Assembly (NCBI GenBank): GCA_030652255.1
Contig: JAUSAZ010000210.1
Coordinates: 160,222-224,221 of the forward strand
From: Myxococcales bacterium
GTDB lineage: Bacteria; Myxococcota_A; Polyangia; Polyangiales; Ga0077539
Direction of reading: 5' to 3'
Length of the DNA stretch: 64,000 nucleotides
Positions 47,889 through 56,478 of this stretch are shown piece after piece. Under the pieces are notes generated by a model. The model did not search any database. It saw nothing but the letters and a program-made list of their open reading frames with translations, and was not told the DNA's origin. Position numbers and translations under genes: made by a program. Positions within the stretch are counted from its first letter, which is position 1. Each line of letters starts with the position of its first letter.

Positions 47889-50816
47889 TCAGCGCGACGC
47901 GACGGTGGCGCTGAACAGGAAGCTGCGACCGAGCTGCGGCATCGCCCGGAGGCGCTCGTCGAACTCGCCGCTCACGGGCGTGACGTAGCGCCAGTCGAAG
48001 ACGTTGTAGACGCCGACGGCGTAGCGCACGCCCCAGCGCTCGACGCGGCCCGAGAGCATCACGTCCCAGACCACCCCCGGGTCGGTGCGGCGCTGCGCGG
48101 GGTCCGATCCGCGATCGAAGCGATCCCAGCGCGGGCCCTCGACCGTCAGGCGCGACATGAGGGTGAAGAGCTCGGGCACCACGGGCACGGCGGCGCGCGC
48201 GGAGAACAGGTGCTCCGGGGCGTTGGGCACCTCGCGCAGGGTGTCCTGCGGGCGGCCGGTGTTCTCCACGATGTAGCGCGAGCGCTGGAAGGAGTAGCTC
48301 GCGCTCACCATCCAGCCCTGGCGCCACTCCCGCCGCAGCTCGGCCTCGCCGCCGATGGTGAGCACCGGCGCGCGGGTGTTCTCGTAGCGGATGAGCATCG
48401 GGTTGGCGGTCGATTCGCGGAGCGCGATCAGGTTGTCGAGGTAGTTGGCGTAGCTGCTGACGAGCGCCGTCCAGGTCGAGCCGATGCGGTGCGTGAACTC
48501 CACCTCGCCCGACCACACCGTCTCCGGGCGCAGCCCGGGGGAGGGCTCCTGCGTCTGGCCGCCATCGTTGTAATAGAGCTCGTAGATGCTCGGGACGCGG
48601 AAGGCGCGACCGGCCATGAGCTTGAGGTTGCCCCGCGCGTAGGGCCGCACGATGAGCGCCAGCCGCGGCGCCGGCAGCGCCTGCCCGATGGTGCTGAAGT
48701 ACTCGCCGCGGATCGCGCCGGAGACCCGCACCTGGTCGCTCGGCGCCCACTCGGCGGTGAGGTAGCCCGCGGCGATTCCGAAGCTGCGCGAGTCGCGGAA
48801 GTCCATCGGGAGGCGCACTCGGTCTTCGCGCACCAGCACCGAGGTCTGGGTGGCGTCGAGGTGATACTGCCCCTGCGCGCCGACGTTGAGGCGCAGCCCG
48901 CGCGCGACCTCGAAGGCGCCTCGCAGCTCGCCGTCGATCCAGGTGCCGTTGAAGCCCTCGCGCCCCGGGTTGGTGGGGTCGTCGGTGTGCAGCAGCACGC
49001 TCCGGTACTCGTAGTGGTTGAGCGAGGCCCGGGTGAGCAGCTGGGCGGTGTCCGAGAGCCGCGGCTCGAAGCGCAGCTCGAGGAGCCCGCGGGTGTCCGC
49101 CAGGTAGGTTCCGGCGAGGCCCGGGACGGTGTCGTAGGCCCCCGCCGGGACGTCCTTGCGCCGGGAGTGCAGGGACCACTGCAGCGAGAGCGCGCGGTAC
49201 CAGGCCCGGCCCTGGAGGGTGCCCGTCTCGAAGCCGTCGACCCCGCGCGCGGTGCCGTCGAAGCCCGGCCCGGCGAGCTCCGGGAGGGCGATGTCCCGGC
49301 CCGGGCTGCGGGCGCCGGAGACGGAGGTCCACACCCCGGCGTGCGCGTTGGCGCGGTACCGACCCATCACCCGGGCGCGCGCCACGCCGTCCTGGTTGGT
49401 CGAGAGGTTTCCCTCGACCCCGCTGGGCTCCTCGCGCCCGCGGCTCACGAGGTTGACCACGCCCGAGAACGCCCCGGTGCCGTAGAGCACCGACCCGGGG
49501 CCCCGCACGACCTCGATGCGCGCCAGGTCTTCGAGGTCGGTGCGCAGGTCGTACCCGAGGTACGAGGAGTTGAGCCAGCTGTCGTTCATCGGCGCCCCGT
49601 CGAGGAGCACCAGCACGCGGTTGCCGTAGTCGCCCGGGCGGCCGTACCCGCGAAAGCCCACGGTGGGGTAGTTGCGGTCGTCGGAGAGGAAGACCCCGCG
49701 GGTGCCTCGCAGCGCCTCGGCGACGGTGGGGTACGCCATCGCCCGCAGCTCGGCGCCGGAGATGATGCTCACCGAGCTCGGCGCGTCCTCCACGGCCTCG
49801 GCCGCGCGGGACGCGGCAGTGACCTCCTCCACCTGGCGCAGCGAGAGGTCGAGCCGGGCCTGCGCCCCCTCGGTGATCGTGACGCTCTGCTCGATGGTGC
49901 GGAAGCCCGCGCGGGAGACCCGCACGCGCCGGGTGCCCACCTGGGCGTCGACCACCGCGGGCGTGAAGCCCACCGGGCGCCCGTCGATCTCGACGAGGGC
50001 GTCGCGCTCGTCGGCGCTGATCACCACCCGGCCGGTCACCGGCACGAGGTCGAGCGTGACCTGGCGGGTGTCCCGCTGCGCGACCTCCACGCTCTCCACC
50101 CTCGGCCGATAGTTCTGCGCGGAGAGGTGCAGGGTGCGCCGGCCCGGGGGCAGCTCGATGTCGCAGGGGACCGTTCCGAGCACGGCGCCGCGCTCGTCGT
50201 CGAGGCGCACCGTCGCGCCGGGAACGTTGCCCTCGACGCGCACCCGCCCGACGATGCGGCGCAGCGAGAGCACCACCGGGGCCTCGGCGCCGAGGCGGAG
50301 GTCGACGCCCTCCACCACCGCGGGCTCGTAGCCGTCGAGCTCTGCGATGACGCGCACCCGGCCGGGCTGAAACGCGAGCACCCGGGGGCTGACGCCGCGC
50401 GGGCCGAGGTCGCGGCGGTCGATGAAGAGCGTCGCGCCCGGCGGGTCGGTGGTGACCCGCACCGTGGCGACGTAGGGGCTCACCCGGCGGAGCGCGGCCT
50501 CGATGTTGGCGCGCGCGCCCGGGTCGGTCTCGCTGCCGAGCGCCTGGAGGTAGTACCGATGCGCGTCGGGGTAGCGGGCGAGCTGCTCGTAGCTGCGGGC
50601 GATGTTGAAGAGGACGTTGCGGTTGGGGACGAGCCGGTTGGAGGCGAGGAAGTGCTCCAGGGCCTCGCGGAAGTCCCCGCGGCGGTAGCGATCGGCGCCG
50701 AGCTCGAACTGGAGGTCGGCCTCGTCGGCGAGGTCGTCGGCGCGGGCCGGGAGCGTGGCGGCGAGGACGATCGCCAGGGCCCAGCGCGGGCGGTGGCGGA
50801 AGAGGGCGCGGCTCAT
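47889..50816 (-). CDS. TonB-dependent receptor with N-terminal TPR and PEGA domains
   Basis: This 975-aa outer-membrane protein has a signal peptide (ends LPARA) and a TPR-like helical region about 25-110 (LGADRYRRGDFREALEHFLASNRL). Three PEGA-like domains follow at about 115-330 (for example TTDPPGATLFIDRRDLG, GNVPGATVRLDDERGAVLGTVPC, ISADERDALVEIDGRPVGFTP). Then comes a TonB plug (DAPSSVSIISGAELRAM, VLVLLDGAPMNDSW, RIEVVRGPGSVLYGTGAFSGVVNLVSR) and a 22-strand-type barrel to the C-terminus (ends in an aromatic strand, RSFLFSATVASR). TPR/PEGA fusion to a TonB receptor is unusual. ATG 50816 has GGTGA 5 bases upstream; GTG 50825 overlaps the upstream kinase stop. Confidence 0.88.
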   Translation of the reverse strand: MSRALFRHRPRWALAIVLAATLPARADDLADEADLQFELGADRYRRGDFREALEHFLASNRLVPNRNVLFNIARSYEQLARYPDAHRYYLQALGSETDPGARANIEAALRRVSPYVATVRVTTDPPGATLFIDRRDLGPRGVSPRVLAFQPGRVRVIAELDGYEPAVVEGVDLRLGAEAPVVLSLRRIVGRVRVEGNVPGATVRLDDERGAVLGTVPCDIELPPGRRTLHLSAQNYRPRVESVEVAQRDTRQVTLDLVPVTGRVVISADERDALVEIDGRPVGFTPAVVDAQVGTRRVRVSRAGFRTIEQSVTITEGAQARLDLSLRQVEEVTAASRAAEAVEDAPSSVSIISGAELRAMAYPTVAEALRGTRGVFLSDDRNYPTVGFRGYGRPGDYGNRVLVLLDGAPMNDSWLNSSYLGYDLRTDLEDLARIEVVRGPGSVLYGTGAFSGVVNLVSRGREEPSGVEGNLSTNQDGVARARVMGRYRANAHAGVWTSVSGARSPGRDIALPELAGPGFDGTARGVDGFETGTLQGRAWYRALSLQWSLHSRRKDVPAGAYDTVPGLAGTYLADTRGLLELRFEPRLSDTAQLLTRASLNHYEYRSVLLHTDDPTNPGREGFNGTWIDGELRGAFEVARGLRLNVGAQGQYHLDATQTSVLVREDRVRLPMDFRDSRSFGIAAGYLTAEWAPSDQVRVSGAIRGEYFSTIGQALPAPRLALIVRPYARGNLKLMAGRAFRVPSIYELYYNDGGQTQEPSPGLRPETVWSGEVEFTHRIGSTWTALVSSYANYLDNLIALRESTANPMLIRYENTRAPVLTIGGEAELRREWRQGWMVSASYSFQRSRYIVENTGRPQDTLREVPNAPEHLFSARAAVPVVPELFTLMSRLTVEGPRWDRFDRGSDPAQRRTDPGVVWDVMLSGRVERWGVRYAVGVYNVFDWRYVTPVSGEFDERLRAMPQLGRSFLFSATVASR

Positions 50817-50821
50817 GGAGT

Positions 50822-52387
50822 TCACCGATGCAGGCGGATGTCGGAGTCACCCGACGGAGGGTCCGCCGACCGGGGTGGCCGGCGGGGACGCGTGTCGGAT
50901 CGCGGGGTGCGCGGAGGCGCTGGGACGGGCGCCGGGTCGGCGACGACGGGGGCCGCGATGGGCGGCGCGGCGACGGGCACCAGCGTCACCACGCGTCGCA
51001 CGGACGGGTCGCGCGCGGGGCCGACCATGAGCTCGAAGGGCTGGTGCCCCGGGAGGCGCAGCATGAAGCGCCGGGGCGCGGACGTGACCGCGACGTTGTC
51101 GATCAGCACGCCGACGGGGGTCGCGCCGAGCACGTTGCCGCTCTCGACCACGGCTGCGCCGGAGGGCTCGGAGTCGATCTCCAGGCGATACTGCCCGAGG
51201 GCCGCCGGGCGGGGCGCTGGGGCCGGTGCCTGGGTCTGCGCCTCGGGGGTCATCTTCGACTCGACGAAGATCCCCGCCGCGAGCCCGAGGGTGCCGAGGG
51301 CGATGACGGCGACGATGATCGCGAGGGGACGGCGGGCGGGCGCCGCGGGCTCACCTTGCGGCAGCGTCGGGCGCAGCGCGCTGCTCTCCACCGGCGGGGG
51401 GATGGCCGACAGGCGACCCGCGGGCATCGAGCGCTCCGTGAACATCACCCCGCCGCCGGGCTGCGCCAGACCGAGGGCGACCTCCGCCTGGCGCAGCCCG
51501 GTGAGCACCTCGTCCATCGTCGAGGGCCGGCCCTCGGGGCGCTTGTCGAGGCAGCGCAGCGCCAGGGCGGCGAGGGGCTCCGGCACGGCCACGTCGGGGT
51601 TGCGCTCGTGGAAGGGCGGCACCGGCGTGTGCAGGTGCGCCATGAGGATGTGGACGGCGTTGTCGGCCTCGAAGGGCGTACGGCCGCAGAGGCACTGGTA
51701 GAAGATCACGCCGAGCGAATAGACATCCGTGCGGAGGTCGACGCGGCCGTGGGCGATCTGCTCCGGGGACATGTACCGCGGCGATCCCAGGAACGACCCC
51801 TCCTTGGTGAGCTCTTCGGAGTCGTCGCGGAGCACCTTCACCAGGCCGAAATCGAGGATCTTGATGGTCTCCTCGCCGGACTCGTCGGGCACCAGCATCA
51901 CGTTGGAGGGCTTGAGGTCGCGGTGCACCACGCCCTGCCGGTGCGCCTCGCGCAGGCCCTTGGCGATCTGGCGCACGATCCCGATGGTCGCCTCGGCGGC
52001 GAGCGGCCCCTCGCGCTTCAGGCGCTTGTGGAGCGTCTCCCCGGGGAGAAACTCCATCGCCATGAAGTAGGCCTCCTCGGCGAGGCCCTCGATGCTCCCG
52101 TAGTCGAAGACCGTGACGATGTTGGGGTGCTGCAGCCGCGACAGGATGCTCGCCTCGAGGAAGAACCGCTTCTGGAACGCCGGGTCTTCCTGCCCGTCGG
52201 TGTAGCGCGAGTGCAGCACCTTCACGGCGACCAGCCGGCCGAGGGGCAGCTGCTCGGCGCGGTAGATCTTCCCCATCCCGCCGGCGGCGACCTCTTCGAT
52301 GATCCGGAACTTCCCGTTGACCACCTGGCCGAGCAGCGGGTCGGGCCCCTCGCGCAGCACCCTCGGCCGTCGCTCGCTGGACGTCAT
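50822..52387 (-). CDS. Hanks-type Ser/Thr kinase with extracytoplasmic PEGA domain
   Basis: This is a 521-aa receptor-like kinase. The kinase domain (about 22-290) is intact: VAAGGMGKIYRAE glycine loop, VAVKVL, HRDLKPSN, DFGLVK, GSPRYMSPEQ. After a linker, one membrane helix lies near 354-375 (LAIIVAVIALGTLGLAAGIF). The outer region has a PEGA-like domain (about 400-465: IDSEPSGAAVVESGNVLGATPVG, RRFMLRLPGHQPFELMVG), then a Pro/Arg-rich tail. It is coupled to the downstream TonB receptor. ATG 52387 has GAGG 6 bases upstream; ATG 52474 is an alternative start. Confidence 0.9.
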   Translation of the reverse strand: MTSSERRPRVLREGPDPLLGQVVNGKFRIIEEVAAGGMGKIYRAEQLPLGRLVAVKVLHSRYTDGQEDPAFQKRFFLEASILSRLQHPNIVTVFDYGSIEGLAEEAYFMAMEFLPGETLHKRLKREGPLAAEATIGIVRQIAKGLREAHRQGVVHRDLKPSNVMLVPDESGEETIKILDFGLVKVLRDDSEELTKEGSFLGSPRYMSPEQIAHGRVDLRTDVYSLGVIFYQCLCGRTPFEADNAVHILMAHLHTPVPPFHERNPDVAVPEPLAALALRCLDKRPEGRPSTMDEVLTGLRQAEVALGLAQPGGGVMFTERSMPAGRLSAIPPPVESSALRPTLPQGEPAAPARRPLAIIVAVIALGTLGLAAGIFVESKMTPEAQTQAPAPAPRPAALGQYRLEIDSEPSGAAVVESGNVLGATPVGVLIDNVAVTSAPRRFMLRLPGHQPFELMVGPARDPSVRRVVTLVPVAAPPIAAPVVADPAPVPAPPRTPRSDTRPRRPPRSADPPSGDSDIRLHR

Positions 52388-52489
52388 GACCGGCCTCGCG
52401 CCCGTAGGCCCGGCTTCATTCGTTCCGCCCTGCGCACTCGGCGACAGTACCCCAACCCTGCGCTCCGTCGCCATCGCCCACCGAGGGGC

Positions 52490-52518
52490 TTGAAAACGAG
52501 AACTGATCTCAGTATATC
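52490..52518 (+). promoter_or_regulatory. Sigma70-type promoter for bfd
   Basis: TTGAAA (52490-52495), exactly 17 bases, then TATATC (52513-52518). It is the best-formed protein-gene promoter in the window. Confidence 0.65.
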
Positions 52519-52543
52519 TCCAGTCAACCTTCTACCTGGAGAT
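52516..52543 (+). promoter_or_regulatory. Inverted repeat covering -10 and ribosome site of bfd
   Basis: ATCTCCAG (52516-52523) and CTGGAGAT (52536-52543) are perfect 8-bp arms with a 12-base loop. The right arm holds the GGAG ribosome site; the left arm overlaps the -10. It could be an operator or, if transcription starts early enough, an RNA hairpin hiding the ribosome site. Confidence 0.55.
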
Positions 52544-52552
52544 GTGCTCCCG

Positions 52553-52762
52553 ATGATCGTCTGCGTCTGCCACGGCGTACCTTGCAAGCGTATCCGGTCG
52601 GTCATCCTCGATGGCGCGCACAGCGTCGACGCGGTGGGCGAGGCCTGCGGAGCGGGCACCGACTGCGGCGCGTGTCGTGAGGTGATCGAAGACCTCATCG
52701 AGGAGTCCGTGCCGCGCGACGCGCGCGGGCGGTCACACCTGCCGATGCTCATGACGGGTTGA
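52553..52762 (+). CDS. bfd: Bacterioferritin-associated ferredoxin
   Basis: This is a 69-aa [2Fe-2S] protein of the BFD family. Cys4, Cys6, Cys38 and Cys41 are at the same positions as the cluster ligands of E. coli Bfd (CVC near the start, CGAC at 38-41). Bfd binds bacterioferritin and delivers electrons to release stored iron. The downstream neighbour is bacterioferritin itself, 82 bases away. An inverted repeat overlaps its promoter and ribosome site. Confidence 0.93.
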   Translation: MIVCVCHGVPCKRIRSVILDGAHSVDAVGEACGAGTDCGACREVIEDLIEESVPRDARGRSHLPMLMTG

Positions 52763-52824
52763 GAACGCGAATCGCAGACGATCCGAGCAATTACCGGGCT
52801 CGACGCGACGGCCTCTGGTACCCA

Positions 52825-52837
52825 TCCAGCGACTGGA
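52825..52837 (+). promoter_or_regulatory. Small hairpin over bfr ribosome site
   Basis: TCCAG (52825-52829), loop CGA, CTGGA (52833-52837); the right arm overlaps GGAGG (52835-52839), the bfr ribosome site. A competing CTGG lies at 52815-52818. The core CCAG/CTGG pairing is the same as in the bfd element. Confidence 0.45.
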
Positions 52838-52844
52838 GGTTGTC

Positions 52845-53312
52845 ATGAAGGGTCAAGCGGCGATCATCGATCTGCTCAACGCAGTGCTGACGGCAGAGCT
52901 CACTGCCATCAACGAATATTTCATCCACGCCAAGATGTGCCGCAACTGGGGTTACCTGCACCTGGCGGACTATGTGAAGAAGGAGTCCATCGACGAGATG
53001 AAGCACGCCGACAGGATCATCGAGCGGATCCTGTACCTGGAGGGCATCCCCAACCTGCAGCGGCTCAACAAGGTCAACGTGGGCGAGTCGGTGCCCGAGC
53101 AGTTCAAGCTCGACCTGCAGCTGGAGAAGGAGGCCCTGGTGCGGCTGAACGACGGCGTGAAGCTGTGTCGTGAGCTGGGCGACAACGGCACCGAGGCGCT
53201 GCTCAAGGACATCCTCGTGAGCGAGGAAGAGCACGCCGACTGGCTGGAGACCCAGCTCGGGCTCATCGAGCAGATCGGCGAGCAGAACTACCTCGCCCAG
53301 CAGCTCCGCTAG
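52845..53312 (+). CDS. bfr: Bacterioferritin
   Basis: This 155-aa four-helix ferritin stores iron in a 24-mer shell. All ferroxidase-centre residues of E. coli Bfr are in register: Glu18, Glu51, His54, Glu94, Glu127, His130. The heme-ligand Met52 is present in SIDEMKHADR. GGAGG (52835-52839) is 5 bases before the ATG. It probably shares a transcript with bfd, which would supply electrons for iron release. Confidence 0.97.
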   Translation: MKGQAAIIDLLNAVLTAELTAINEYFIHAKMCRNWGYLHLADYVKKESIDEMKHADRIIERILYLEGIPNLQRLNKVNVGESVPEQFKLDLQLEKEALVRLNDGVKLCRELGDNGTEALLKDILVSEEEHADWLETQLGLIEQIGEQNYLAQQLR

Positions 53313-53334
53313 CGAGCACGATCCCCGCCCCGGG

Positions 53335-54264
53335 TCAGTCGTACACCCGGTTCGCCGGGGGCGGCGCGAAGCCACCCGGGAAGGGATCGGCCGAGCGCCG
53401 TAGCTCCACCTCGTTCTCGTACACATCCAGGTTGGCGCCGCGCTCGGCGAAGAGGGCCACGCCGATGACCCCGACGTTGCGCGCGGCGCCGCGCTCGTCG
53501 GCGTAGGAGCCCTCGACGCCGCCGAAGCGAAACGCAGCCACGGTGCTCGTGCTGCGCCGGAAGCCCTCGATCACGATGCTCGCGTGCGGGCGGACGAGGT
53601 AGCCGCGATTGGACGTGCTCCCGGGCTGCCCGTTGATGACGTCGAGGCCGTCGACGGTCAGCACGGCCTCGATGCGCGCGGACGTGTGGTTCTCGAGCAC
53701 GATGGCGTAGCGCTGACCGGGCTGCCCGATGACGAAGGCCTCGCCCCCGCTGACGAAGCCCGGGAGCACCTCGCCGGACTCGCCGCGGAGCGAGATGCGG
53801 ATGCCGTCGCGGTGCACCGAGAGCCAGCGGAAGCTCTCCCGCCGGGCCTGCATCGCGGCGAGGCGTGCGTCGTTGTAGTGGAGCGTGGCGACGTCGAAGG
53901 GGCGGTCGGAGCCGCGCTCGAACGCGGTGGTGCGCACCGAGGAGTAGCGGTTTTCGCCCCAGTGGGTGGCGAGGCCCGGACGCAGCGAGGAGGGCAGCTC
54001 GGCGGGGGGCGCCGAGGGCTGCGCGCGCGGCCCGTCGAGGTCTCCGACGACCGCGCGGCCGCCGCTGCTCACCGAGGCCTCGACGGACACCGGGGCGGAG
54101 TCCGAGGAGGCCTCCGCGGTGGAGTACGAGGTCTGGGCGAGGGGCGCCGTGCCCACGGCGTGGGCCGAGCGATAGCTGCCCGCGGGGCTGACGTAGGAAG
54201 ACTGGGTTCCGCAGCCGATGGCGAGGGCGGCGACGAGCGGGAGCAGGGTGGGGGAGCGCTTCAT
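53335..54264 (-). CDS. Lipoprotein of unknown function
   Basis: This 309-aa lipoprotein (signal LLPLVAALAIGC) has a Ser/Ala/Val-rich linker (about 25-95) and then a beta-rich domain (about 130-290). Repeated strand-turn patterns are FRWLSVHRDGIRISLRGESGEV, GQRYAIVLENHTSARIEAVLTVDGLDVINGQPG and GYLVRPHASIVIEGFRRS. The last two resemble domains of surface proteins that pack as a jelly-roll, but I assign no family. AGAGAGGTGA lies upstream of ATG 54264. The next gene upstream on the strand ends 69 bases away, so an operon is possible. Confidence 0.78.
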   Translation of the reverse strand: MKRSPTLLPLVAALAIGCGTQSSYVSPAGSYRSAHAVGTAPLAQTSYSTAEASSDSAPVSVEASVSSGGRAVVGDLDGPRAQPSAPPAELPSSLRPGLATHWGENRYSSVRTTAFERGSDRPFDVATLHYNDARLAAMQARRESFRWLSVHRDGIRISLRGESGEVLPGFVSGGEAFVIGQPGQRYAIVLENHTSARIEAVLTVDGLDVINGQPGSTSNRGYLVRPHASIVIEGFRRSTSTVAAFRFGGVEGSYADERGAARNVGVIGVALFAERGANLDVYENEVELRRSADPFPGGFAPPPANRVYD

Positions 54265-54333
54265 GGGGTTCACCTCTCTGGGGTGGTGAACGCCGCGGCC
54301 GCGCCAGGGCTTACACGGAGCGCCGCAAGAATC

Positions 54334-54966
54334 TCACGGGGGGCAGGGGTTGTAGGCCGCCCGGCCGCGCAGCCGTATCTTGCCGGTCTCGATGATCGCC
54401 GACGCGCCGAGGTCGGGCGAGCGGACGCCGAACACCGCGATGAACCATCCGTCGCCCCACGGGGCGAGCACGCCGTTGTCGAGGGCGGAGAGCCCCACCG
54501 AGCGGGGGCTGATGGCGCGGAAGGGCCCGCTCGCGGACACGACGGAGAGGGTGCCGCCGCGGGTGTCGGCGCGGGCGCCGCGGGTGGAGACCTCCGAGCG
54601 GGTGAGCGGGGCCTCCAGGATCAACTGGGGCGGCGCCTCGCGCGGGGCGTCGGGCACCTCGATGACGCGCACGAAGGTGGTCACCGGGTCGACGGAGTAG
54701 CAGCGGGGCGCGCCGCGAGAGAGGCCGCAGAGCTCGAGGTGACCGCCCCGGATGCGCGCCCGGGTGGCCTGGAAGTCCGTGGGGAAGCAGGCGTGGGCCG
54801 TGGGGTCGTCGGGCACCATCTCGGGCAGGCCCGGCCGGGTGGGGCGGGCGGGCCGGTCATCGGGCGCGGCGCCGGCCGAGGCGTCGCGAGCGGGCGACGG
54901 GTTGCGCGAGAGGCACGCAGCCATGAGCGCCGCGCCGAGGAGGGGGTAGAGCGATCGCGGGGTCAC
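54334..54966 (-). CDS. Lipoprotein of unknown function
   Basis: This 210-aa protein, from GTG 54966, has signal LLGAALMAAC. The mature part has a Pro/Asp/Arg-rich linker and then a beta-rich domain with four Cys (HACFPTDF, LELCGLSRGAPRCYSVD, ending YNPCPP). The segment DNGVLAPWGDGWFIAVFG suggests propeller-like strands. The family is unknown. It is divergent from the M16 peptidase gene. Confidence 0.7.
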   Translation of the reverse strand: MTPRSLYPLLGAALMAACLSRNPSPARDASAGAAPDDRPARPTRPGLPEMVPDDPTAHACFPTDFQATRARIRGGHLELCGLSRGAPRCYSVDPVTTFVRVIEVPDAPREAPPQLILEAPLTRSEVSTRGARADTRGGTLSVVSASGPFRAISPRSVGLSALDNGVLAPWGDGWFIAVFGVRSPDLGASAIIETGKIRLRGRAAYNPCPP

Positions 54967-55047
54967 GACACGCGGGAGTAGCACGGTCGCGCGGCGATCG
55001 CGGAGGCCGTTGGCGTCGCGGGAGGGCCTCCGGTACCTTCCGCCGCG

Positions 55048-56478
55048 ATGAACCGATCGGCGCGTCGACTGGGTGCATGGCTGTTCGCGGTGTCTTCGCT
55101 CCTCGCCTCGGGCGGCGCGTCCCAGCAGGTCCCGTCGGCCCCGGCGGCGGTGCGTGAGGGGCCCGCGTCGGTGCAGATTCCGGTGCAGCGCGAGCGCCTG
55201 GAGAACGGCCTCCGGGTGGTGCTCTCGCCGGACCACTCGGTGCCCACGGTGGCCATCGCGGTCTACTACGACGTGGGCGCGCGCGTGGAGCCCGTCGGGC
55301 AGACGGGCTTCGCCCACCTGTTCGAGCACCTGATGTTCGAGGGCACCGAGGCGCTGCCCAAGGGCGAGTTCGACCGGCTGCTCTCGCGCGTCGGCGCTGA
55401 CTCCAACGCCACCACCTCCGAGGACCGCACCAACTACTACGAGCAGCTCCCCGCGCACGCGCTGGAGCTCGGCGTGTGGCTCGAGGCCGACCGCATGAGG
55501 GCGCTCGCGATCACCGCGGAGGCCTTCGAAAACCAGCGGTTGACCGTGATGGAGGAGCGCCGACAGTCCTACGAGAACCGCCCGTACATGCAGTCGTTCC
55601 TGCGGCGCGACGAGCTCCTGTACGACGGCTACTTCCCCTACTCGCACAGCACCATCGGCGACATGCGCGACCTCGAGATGCCCGGCGTCGCGCCCGCCGA
55701 GCAGCTCGCGCGTGTGCGGGCCTTCCACGCCCGCTTCTACGCCCCCGACAACGCGGTGATCACCATCGCAGGCGACTTCGAGCCTGCGGAGGCGCTGGCG
55801 ATGGTGCGCCGCCACTTCGGCGACATCACGACCCGCCGCGGCGAGGTGTGGCAGGACCCCGGGTTCCAGCCCCGCCCCGGGGAGCGCGCCGACTCCATGG
55901 TCGATCCGCACGCGGAGGTGCCGGGCTTCCACGTGGCGTGGCACATCCCGCCGCGCCGCACGCCCGATCACTACCCCCTGGAGGTGCTCGCCGCGGTGCT
56001 GGGCTCGGGCCAGTCGTCGCGCTTCTACCGGACGCTCGTCCATGACCGCGAGCTGCTCTCGGAGATCTCCGTCGACACCGAAGATCGCCGCGGGCCCGAC
56101 CTGATGGCCGTGTGGGCGATCTGCTCGCAGGGGCAGAGCCCCGCCGGGGTGCGGCGCGCCCTCGACGCCATCATCGCGGACGTGGTCGCGCGCGGCATCA
56201 CCGCCCGCGAGCTGGAGAAGGCGAAGAACAACATCCGCGCGTCCTTCGTGTTCGGGCTGCAGCGGCCGCTCGCGCGGGCGCAGTTCCTGGGCATGGCCGA
56301 GCTCTACGACGGGGATGCGTCGGTGGTGAACAGCGAGCTGCCCCGCTACGAGGCCGTCACCCTCGCCGACGTCCGCCGCGTCGCGGCGCAGTACCTCGTG
56401 CCCGGCAATCGCATCATCCTGGACGTGCTGCCGCCGGCCGCGAACGCTACCGACCGAAGTCCGGCACCGGGCGGCTGA
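55048..56478 (+). CDS. Exported M16 family zinc metallopeptidase
   Basis: This 476-aa peptidase of the pitrilysin/MPP (M16) family has an apparent signal peptide (LFAVSSLLASGGA). The inverted zinc motif HLFEH (HxxEH) is near residue 90, with the downstream glutamate region NQRLTVMEERRQ near 165. The second, catalytically inactive M16 half follows (about 250-460; VAWHIPPRR, GSGQSSRFYRTLV). This single chain has both halves of an M16 clamshell. It acts in the periplasm or outside; substrate unknown. Its last 32 bases overlap the next gene antisense. Confidence 0.9.
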   Translation: MNRSARRLGAWLFAVSSLLASGGASQQVPSAPAAVREGPASVQIPVQRERLENGLRVVLSPDHSVPTVAIAVYYDVGARVEPVGQTGFAHLFEHLMFEGTEALPKGEFDRLLSRVGADSNATTSEDRTNYYEQLPAHALELGVWLEADRMRALAITAEAFENQRLTVMEERRQSYENRPYMQSFLRRDELLYDGYFPYSHSTIGDMRDLEMPGVAPAEQLARVRAFHARFYAPDNAVITIAGDFEPAEALAMVRRHFGDITTRRGEVWQDPGFQPRPGERADSMVDPHAEVPGFHVAWHIPPRRTPDHYPLEVLAAVLGSGQSSRFYRTLVHDRELLSEISVDTEDRRGPDLMAVWAICSQGQSPAGVRRALDAIIADVVARGITARELEKAKNNIRASFVFGLQRPLARAQFLGMAELYDGDASVVNSELPRYEAVTLADVRRVAAQYLVPGNRIILDVLPPAANATDRSPAPGG

